This document shows, in pieces, positions 1 through 5,173 of a stretch of DNA of 15,900 bases (the stretch's first letter is position 1; each line of letters begins with the position of its first letter). The notes beneath the pieces were generated by a model, which saw only the letters and a program-made list of their open reading frames with translations, did no database searches and was not told the DNA's origin. Origin of the DNA: Gemmatimonadota bacterium (GTDB lineage Bacteria; 4572-55; J002); assembly GCA_003697105.1 (NCBI GenBank), contig RFFQ01000008.1:1-15900 (forward strand), written 5' to 3'. Made by a program: the position numbers and the translations under genes.

Positions 1-156
1 AAGTCAAACGTAGAAAAAGAAAACAAATCACCATCGCACTTACGTTTTTCACCTAACTGTCAAATAAATTCGGAAATAGTTTTGTCAGTCAATCAGCCAG
101 TACCCCTTAAAGAGCCAGCGGATGACATGTTGGTTTCCGAGAAAGTCGTCTCTTAA
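1..156 (+). CDS. Possible 3' end of a gene entering from the left edge
   Basis: Reading from base 1, this frame is open for 51 codons and ends at TAA 154-156. The other two forward frames close at about 12 and 56. The peptide is hydrophilic, rich in Ser, Lys, Glu and Pro, and ends in LVSEKVVS. I do not recognise it. A run this long without a stop could arise by chance in roughly one case in ten, so the call rests partly on the stem-loop about 50 bases downstream (208-242), which would make a sensible terminator for a gene ending here. It could equally be non-coding. Confidence 0.35.
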   Translation, partial: KSNVEKENKSPSHLRFSPNCQINSEIVLSVNQPVPLKEPADDMLVSEKVVS

Positions 157-170
157 TGTCAGCGGATTCT

Positions 171-183
171 CCCCCCCCCCCCC
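171..183. repeat. Homopolymer of 13 C
   Basis: Thirteen consecutive C residues lie between the possible left-edge gene and the promoter of the rhomboid gene. No open frame clearly runs through the tract. Such tracts slip in replication and are also a common place for assembly or sequencing length errors, so the exact length should not be trusted. Confidence 0.9.
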
Positions 184-207
184 GCATGGATACTCATTTG
201 CCATCGC

Positions 208-242
208 ATGGGTTTATTAACAAATGTAATTGATAAACCCAT
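208..242. terminator. Stem-loop, likely bidirectional terminator
   Basis: Bases 208-220 pair with 230-242 to give a 13-bp stem containing one T.G wobble (218/232), closed by a 9-nt loop at 221-229. The stem is AT-rich at its loop end and is followed by TTTGGACTTTT. It sits after the possible left-edge gene and before the rhomboid promoter, where a terminator is expected. The inner part of the stem is weak and the T tract is interrupted, so it may be an inefficient terminator or another structured element. Confidence 0.5.
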
Positions 243-256
243 TTGGACTTTTAAAT

Positions 257-286
257 TTGACTTTTCCGAGTACTCGGCTTTATTTT
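257..286 (+). promoter_or_regulatory. Candidate promoter with operator-like palindrome in the spacer
   Basis: A -35-like TTGACT (257-262) and a -10-like TATTTT (281-286) are separated by 18 bp. The spacer holds CCGAGTACTCGG (266-277), a perfect 12-bp palindrome. This would start transcription near 293, about 38 nt before the rhomboid ATG at 331. A palindrome between the two boxes is where a repressor, or a MerR-type activator, would bind. The assignment is from consensus matching only. Confidence 0.45.
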
Positions 287-330
287 GTACGTCCCGTTAG
301 CATGTTTCCTTCAGATTAAAGGATGGGATA

Positions 331-963
331 ATGCCCCGACTACGTGTGACCTATAATGCCCCCGTGATTTTGACCTTCAGCCTGCTCTGTGTGAGCGTGC
401 TTATCATCGATAAACTCATCGGAATTGCCCCAGTCCTCTTTGCCGCACCCCCCCGCGGGATGTTCAGTATGACCAACCCATTTGATTATTTCCGCCTCTT
501 CTCTCATATTTTGGGGCATAGTGGTTGGACACATCTCGCAGGGAATTTTTACCTGATTTTGCTCATCGGGCCCATTCTGGAAGAAAAATACGGGTCGTTC
601 AATTTACTGCTGATGATTCTGTTCACCGCATTTATCACGGGTGTCCTTAATGCCCTCTTGTTTCCGGCGGGCTTGATGGGTGCAAGCGGAATTGCGTTCA
701 TGCTGATTTTACTTAGCCCGTTTACCAGCACCAAACCCGGTGAAATACCCCTGACGTTTATCTTAATTGTGCTGCTTTACCTGACGCGCGAGGTGTTTCA
801 GGCGTTTGAACCGGATAATGTCTCTCAATTTGCCCACCTGATCGGGGGAGTTGTAGGAAGTGTGTTTGGCTTTGTCGGACTCCAGCGGGAAGGTCGGATT
901 GAGACAACGCCCGTGCCTCCGCTCGATTCAAACTCTGATGAAAAGGATGACGTTACCCTATGA
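331..963 (+). CDS. Rhomboid family intramembrane serine protease
   Basis: Multi-pass membrane protein of 210 aa, expected to cleave transmembrane segments of other membrane proteins within the inner membrane. Hydrophobic segments start near residues 11, 69, 91, 117, 140 and 167. The family signature is complete: the loop H59, H63, H68 and N72 has the same spacing as H141, H145, H150 and N154 of E. coli GlpG; the nucleophile is S119 in GASG (117-120); the general base is H169 in AHLIGG. There is no large N-terminal cytoplasmic domain, unlike GlpG. The tail (190-210) is acidic and hydrophilic. The ATG at 331 has AAAGGA at 318-323, seven bases upstream. It overlaps the next gene by 4 nt, so the two are probably translationally coupled. 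Family assignment is firm; the substrate is unknown. Confidence 0.92.
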   Translation: MPRLRVTYNAPVILTFSLLCVSVLIIDKLIGIAPVLFAAPPRGMFSMTNPFDYFRLFSHILGHSGWTHLAGNFYLILLIGPILEEKYGSFNLLLMILFTAFITGVLNALLFPAGLMGASGIAFMLILLSPFTSTKPGEIPLTFILIVLLYLTREVFQAFEPDNVSQFAHLIGGVVGSVFGFVGLQREGRIETTPVPPLDSNSDEKDDVTL

Positions 964-1421
964 AACAATCGGTGCTAATTGCGTTGGTTCTAGTACTCGG
1001 ATTCGGTTTTATCGTTTTTCAAGTTGCCACCACCGCAGGAACAGCCGTAGAATGGCAAACCGATTTTGCCAAAGCCCAAAATCAGGCAAACCAGCAAGGG
1101 AAATATTTACTCCTCAACTTCTCCGGTTCAGACTGGTGCGTTTGGTGTCGTCGTTTGAATGACGAGGTCTTCTCCCAACCGGAATTTAAGACGTATGCCC
1201 GCCAACATCTCGTGTTAGCCGTCGCCGATTTCCCGCGCTACCAACACCTCCCTGAAAATCTAAAAAGACAAAATGAACGATTGAAAGCGACGTATGGAGT
1301 AAAAGGATTTCCGACCGTGATTCTCTTCAACCCCAAGGGAGAATTTGTGACACAAACGGGCTACCAACACGGCGGTGCCGCGGCTTATGTGAAGCATCTG
1401 AAAGCTTTCATTGAAAAATAG
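960..1421 (+). CDS. Thioredoxin-fold protein, membrane-anchored or exported (Thioredoxin_7-like)
   Basis: 153 aa. Residues 1-22 form a single hydrophobic segment (signal peptide or signal anchor), so the rest should face the periplasm. A thioredoxin fold follows, with the redox motif WCVWC (C60 and C63) and the cis-proline loop GFPTV (P118). The region after the CxxC (RRLNDEVF) is typical of the Thioredoxin_7/DUF255-like group, which acts as thiol-disulphide reductases or chaperones. The start codon lies in an ATGA overlap with the rhomboid stop, with AAGGATGA about 13 bases upstream; translation probably depends on coupling. A redox partner for extracytoplasmic proteins is likely but its direction (oxidase or reductase) cannot be read from the sequence. 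A terminator hairpin follows. Confidence 0.85.
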   Translation: MKQSVLIALVLVLGFGFIVFQVATTAGTAVEWQTDFAKAQNQANQQGKYLLLNFSGSDWCVWCRRLNDEVFSQPEFKTYARQHLVLAVADFPRYQHLPENLKRQNERLKATYGVKGFPTVILFNPKGEFVTQTGYQHGGAAAYVKHLKAFIEK

Positions 1422-1459
1422 AAAAAGAAAACTTCATCAAACAATAATGATAACACAGC

Positions 1460-1495
1460 ATCCCCTACGAGGGTCTTGCCTCGTGGGGGATTTTC
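1460..1495 (+). terminator. Rho-independent-type terminator after the thioredoxin gene
   Basis: Bases 1460-1472 pair with 1479-1491 in a 13-bp stem with a single T.G wobble (1466/1485) and a 6-nt loop, followed by TTTTC. The stem is GC-rich, making this a convincing end for the rhomboid-thioredoxin unit, 38 bases after the stop. The T tract is short. Confidence 0.75.
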
Positions 1496-1593
1496 AGGTA
1501 TAAGAGATTTCGTTAGTCATAAGTGGATCGCTCAGGCTCGTTTTCTCTTTCCAGAATAAACGGGAACACAATTGAACCAAAAGGTAAGTAAGA

Positions 1594-1622
1594 TTGATAC
1601 CGGACAGCTTTTTGCTTATATT
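1594..1622 (+). promoter_or_regulatory. Candidate sigma70-type promoter of mutL
   Basis: TTGATA (1594-1599, 5 of 6 consensus matches) and TATATT (1617-1622, 5 of 6) lie exactly 17 bp apart. Transcription would start near 1629, giving an untranslated leader of about 80 nt before the mutL start. It lies downstream of the terminator at 1460-1495, so mutL is probably its own unit. Consensus match only. Confidence 0.55.
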
Positions 1623-1710
1623 CACAAAAACACGCCAATTCCCATCGCTTAAACACAGGTAATCGATTGGTATTGAATGAGATAGCATGGTTTTTATAGA
1701 GGAATAATGT

Positions 1711-3573
1711 ATGTCGCAAAATCGAATCAATATCCTCCCAGAGGATGTCGCAAATAAAATTGCCGCCGGAGAAGTCGTGGAACGACCCGCATCCGTCGTG
1801 AAGGAATTAGTAGAAAACGCCATTGATGCCGGTAGCACCAAAATTCTAGTCGATGTGGAAGTTGGGGGACGGAAACGTATCCGGGTGACCGATAACGGTA
1901 GTGGTATGAGTCCACAAGATGCAGTAAATGCCTTTAAACGGCATGCTACCAGCAAACTCCGTAGTGCCGATGATCTCAACCATATTGTAACGCTTGGTTT
2001 TCGGGGGGAAGCCTTACCCAGTATCGCTTCTGTAGCAAAAGTGGAATTACAAACTCGGACGGACGGTGCCCCTAGCGGCACGCGCCTTCGGATTGAAGGG
2101 GGTTCCCTGTTGGAACATGAACCGTGCGGCTGTCCCGTAGGAACACAATTAGACGTGGAGCGTCTCTTTTTTAATACCCCTGCCCGCTATAAATTCCTGA
2201 AAACCACAACCACAGAGATGCGCCACATCACCGCGCATGTCACCCGCCAAGCTATTGCACACCCAGAAATCAGTTTTCGCCTGACCCATGATGACCGGAA
2301 CATCTTCGATTATGCAAAAGCAACCGATTCGCTGGCGCGTCTGCGCGATGTGTTCGGGAGTGAAACGGCAGAACAACTCATCATGGTGAAAAACGAACAA
2401 TACGGTATTCGCCTTTGGGGTTTTGTAGGCAACCAGAATGCAACCCGCAAAAACAAAGATTATCAATATCTTTACATCAACCAGCGCTATATTCGTAACC
2501 CTGTCATTACCCGGGCATTGTACGATGGATATGGCAGTGCCCTTGTCAAAGGACGGCATCCAGTGGCAGTGCTATTTATGGAAATTGATCCCGAATGGGT
2601 CGATGTGAATGTCCACCCGACAAAAGAAGAAGTCCGATTTTCCGACGGACAAACGATCTACCGTGTCGTTTATCATGCCGTGAAAAATGCGTTTCAAATT
2701 GCGACAGAAAGCATTCCCGAACACCTACCCGGATTTTTTGAAATCGAAAATAAGGATCAGGAATCAGGGGTTAGGAAGCAGGGATTAGGGGTTAGGGATC
2801 AGGAAGCAGGGGTTAGGGAGCAGGGATCATCATCCCAAAAGTTATGGCAGTTTCCGAATCAACCCCGCCACTACCGCCCGTCACGCCAGCACGTTGATGC
2901 CGCAATTTCGGCCTACCGCGAACCCACCGTTGATTTTGGAGAAAACACACCCCCACCAGCAGATGACCTGGATCGATTATCCCCAACCGCACCCCCCACT
3001 CCCCATTTTCGGGTATTAGGGCAATTGCACCGGTGCTATATTTTAGCAGAATTTCAGAATGGTTTGTGGCTGGTTGACCAGCATGTGGCACATGAACGGA
3101 TTCTCTATGATGAAGCAATGGCGGCACAACGGGGGCAAACCTTTCCCTCCCAGCGGTTGCTTTTCCCGATTACTTTAAACCTTTCCGCCGAAGAATACCA
3201 GCGCTACCAAGAGGTACAGCCTATTTTGCAAAATCTGGGCTTCCAAATTACGCCTACGGACGGGCGTACCGTGCATGTGGAGGGCATCCCCACGTCGATC
3301 CGCCGCTGGAAAGACGGGCAAGCGTTACGTGATTTGCTCGATGCCTCCGATGAAGACCCACCCCCCGTGTTAGATGATGCCGAGTGGGTTATCAACCAAT
3401 ATTCCTGCAAAAATGCCATCAAAAAAGGCGACCCGCTCAATCCTACCGAGATGGAAATCTTACTAAAACGATTATTTGCCACCGAAAACCCCTATACGTG
3501 CCAGCATCACCGTCCCATCATCCTTGAAATCACGCTAACGGAATTGGATCGGAAGTTCGGGCGGAACACCTAA
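1711..3573 (+). CDS. mutL: DNA mismatch repair protein MutL
   Basis: 620 aa. MutL couples MutS mismatch recognition to strand incision. The N-terminal GHKL ATPase is intact: ENAIDAG (35-41, catalytic E35), DNGSGM (61-66), GFRGEAL (96-102) and the NVHPTKEEVRF lysine loop (300-310). A variable linker (about 335-430) carries a 7-aa repeat (about 348-372) encoded by a 7-bp DNA tandem repeat. The C-terminal domain (about 431-620) has the endonuclease motif as DQHVAHERILYD (456-467), with D456 and E462 kept but A to V and the last E to D relative to DQHA(X)2E(X)4E; SCK (565-567) and CQHHRP (597-602, usually CPHGRP) are the metal-site motifs. This suggests a MutH-independent, nicking MutL. The ATG at 1711 has AGAGGA 7 bases upstream (1698-1703). 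Confidence 0.97.
   Translation: MSQNRINILPEDVANKIAAGEVVERPASVVKELVENAIDAGSTKILVDVEVGGRKRIRVTDNGSGMSPQDAVNAFKRHATSKLRSADDLNHIVTLGFRGEALPSIASVAKVELQTRTDGAPSGTRLRIEGGSLLEHEPCGCPVGTQLDVERLFFNTPARYKFLKTTTTEMRHITAHVTRQAIAHPEISFRLTHDDRNIFDYAKATDSLARLRDVFGSETAEQLIMVKNEQYGIRLWGFVGNQNATRKNKDYQYLYINQRYIRNPVITRALYDGYGSALVKGRHPVAVLFMEIDPEWVDVNVHPTKEEVRFSDGQTIYRVVYHAVKNAFQIATESIPEHLPGFFEIENKDQESGVRKQGLGVRDQEAGVREQGSSSQKLWQFPNQPRHYRPSRQHVDAAISAYREPTVDFGENTPPPADDLDRLSPTAPPTPHFRVLGQLHRCYILAEFQNGLWLVDQHVAHERILYDEAMAAQRGQTFPSQRLLFPITLNLSAEEYQRYQEVQPILQNLGFQITPTDGRTVHVEGIPTSIRRWKDGQALRDLLDASDEDPPPVLDDAEWVINQYSCKNAIKKGDPLNPTEMEILLKRLFATENPYTCQHHRPIILEITLTELDRKFGRNT
2752..2828 (+). repeat. G-rich heptanucleotide tandem array inside mutL
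   Basis: Eleven consecutive 7-bp units with consensus close to AGGGRTT (variants AGGGGTT, AGGGATC, AGGAAGC, AGGGAGC and similar) run without a gap through the mutL linker. Three units make 21 bp, read as a 7-aa repeat of the type DQESGVR. The exact unit AGGGGTT occurs three times (2766, 2787, 2808). The units are imperfect, so slippage would be slower than in a pure array. G runs of three or four recur every 7 bases on the coding strand, giving G-quadruplex potential. Confidence 0.9.
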
Positions 3574-3673
3574 AAGAGATTGGGAATAAGTTCTAATGGC
3601 GAAAAAACCTAACGGTCTGGAAAACTGCTAGGGTCTCAAAAGGAAGCTCGGAAACGTACCCATGGATCATACC

Positions 3674-3678
3674 AAGGA
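3674..3678 (+). promoter_or_regulatory. Ribosome binding site that decides the start of the ELWxxDGT gene
   Basis: AAGGA at 3674-3678 stands 7 bases before the ATG at 3686. The in-frame ATG at 3662 has no good ribosome binding site at normal distance; its nearest purine run is about 16 bases away. The shorter form also begins directly with a signal peptide. Confidence 0.55.
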
Positions 3679-3685
3679 TGTTTAC

Positions 3686-5173
3686 ATGTGTTTTAGAGAC
3701 CTCGTTTTTGCTTCGGTTCTGTTGCTGATTTTTTGCGCGGTCACGCGGAGCGAACCCCGTGAGACGGTCACGTTGGTTAAAGATATTTTTGTACGGGAGG
3801 GCTTTCCTGAAGGAAGTTCTAACCCCGATTCCCTTGAGGTGTTGGATGGCATTGTCTATTTTGCCGCGACCGCCTACCGGGAAGGACGGCAGTTGTGGCG
3901 CAGTGATGGCACGGAAAGCGGTACTTATCCCGTGGTCGATACGGCGCGCGCTGACTGGGTGCGGGATGGTGTTCCCTACAACCCCGATCATCTGACGGTG
4001 TGGCAGAACCGGCTTTTTTTTAGTGCCATCGATGGGCAAGCCGGTGGTGACTATCGCCTAGAACAGGATACCCAATACGGGGTGGAATTGTGGGTCACAG
4101 ATGGCGCTGCTTGGGGGACGCATCTCGTGGCGGATATCAATCCGGGACGGTGGGATTCCTCACCGCACCAATTATTTGCCGGTATAGACAGACTCTATTT
4201 TTTAGCTTCCGGTGAGGGGTATCCCGGCATCGAACTGTGGGCAACGGATGGTACAAACCGGCATACATATTTGGTGAAGGACATCCACAGTGGCAATGCT
4301 GACGCGAATATTGATTGGTTGACGCGAGTAGGAGATGCCGTTTTTTTTGTGGCGGATTCGGATTTTCACGGGCGCGAAATTTGGGTCACAGATGGTACAG
4401 CATCCGGGACCCAGTTGGTACTCGATGTGAATCCCGGTATCTTTGATGCCAACCCACGGGATTTGGTCAACCTAAATGGGATACTCTTTTTCAGTGCAGA
4501 AAATCAATACGGGACACGGGAATTATGGCGCTCTGCCGGCACGGCAAAAACCACCCGCCGGGTTCGCCGTGCTTACATTCAGGGTTGGGGGAATCCCCAC
4601 CATTTAAAACCGGTGGACGACCGGCTTTTTTTCGCCGCCTATCAGGAGGAACTGGGGGTGGAACTGTGGCAGAGTCAGGGATCGCCGCAAAGCACGAATT
4701 TGGTTAAAGACATTGCTCCTGTTGGAAATTCGTACCCGCGTTTGTTCATGCCCGTCGGGGAACGGGTCTATTTTTGGGCAACAGATGGCATGTTTGGCAT
4801 GGAGCTTTGGTGCAGCGATGGCACTGCAGAAGGTACGTTTCTGGTTAAGGATATTAATATCGGTTCTGCAGGGTCGTTGCCTTACCCACAAAAACAGAAT
4901 CTAAGCCCGGAAAACCCTGATTTTCATCCCCGCGCTACTGAATTTTATGCCGTGTTAAATGGCATTCTTTATTTTCGGGCGTATGATAAAATTTACGGCG
5001 CGGAGGTATGGCGCACCGATGGTACGCTTTCCGGCACGTATATGGTGGCGGATATTAATTCCGGCAGTGCGAGTTCCAATCCGTCTTCCTTTGTTGTGGC
5101 AGAGGGGCGGCTCTTTTTCCGTGCCGATGACGGCGTTCATGGAGCAGAATTGTGGATGCTAACACCCCCTTAA
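3686..5173 (+). CDS. Secreted ELWxxDGT repeat protein, function unknown
   Basis: 495 aa from this start (503 if the ATG at 3662 is used). A hydrophobic signal segment (VFASVLLLIFCAV) is followed by eight degenerate repeats of about 45-60 residues and a terminal half repeat. Each has a hydrophobic strand (for example RLFFSA, ILYFRA), then G-ELW-x-x-DGT, then GT-x-LV-x-D-I-x-G. The cores read QLWRSDGT, ELWVTDGA, ELWATDGT, EIWVTDGT, ELWRSAGT, ELWQSQGS, ELWCSDGT and EVWRTDGT, with ELWM at the C-terminus. This matches the family named ELWxxDGT repeat protein, whose function is not established; the regular strand pattern suggests a beta-propeller (inference). No sorting domain or membrane anchor is seen at the C-terminus. 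The gene converges on the patatin gene and overlaps its end by 4 bases. Confidence 0.85.
   Translation: MCFRDLVFASVLLLIFCAVTRSEPRETVTLVKDIFVREGFPEGSSNPDSLEVLDGIVYFAATAYREGRQLWRSDGTESGTYPVVDTARADWVRDGVPYNPDHLTVWQNRLFFSAIDGQAGGDYRLEQDTQYGVELWVTDGAAWGTHLVADINPGRWDSSPHQLFAGIDRLYFLASGEGYPGIELWATDGTNRHTYLVKDIHSGNADANIDWLTRVGDAVFFVADSDFHGREIWVTDGTASGTQLVLDVNPGIFDANPRDLVNLNGILFFSAENQYGTRELWRSAGTAKTTRRVRRAYIQGWGNPHHLKPVDDRLFFAAYQEELGVELWQSQGSPQSTNLVKDIAPVGNSYPRLFMPVGERVYFWATDGMFGMELWCSDGTAEGTFLVKDINIGSAGSLPYPQKQNLSPENPDFHPRATEFYAVLNGILYFRAYDKIYGAEVWRTDGTLSGTYMVADINSGSASSNPSSFVVAEGRLFFRADDGVHGAELWMLTPP

Noticed and set aside
6-47. Inverted repeat AAACGTA / TACGTTT as a possible operator or attachment site
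   Set aside because: Only 7 bp with 28 bases between the arms; expected by chance, and it lies inside a possible reading frame.
1494-2081. Long open frame on the minus strand across the start of mutL
   Set aside because: It is antisense to clear MutL coding sequence, has a composition typical of a shadow frame and no recognisable domain or ribosome binding site.
2149-2559. 136-codon minus-strand frame inside mutL
   Set aside because: Lies opposite the conserved MutL ATPase region; no domain or start signal.
2752-2828. CRISPR array
   Set aside because: Units are 7 bp without spacers, and they are translated in frame within mutL.
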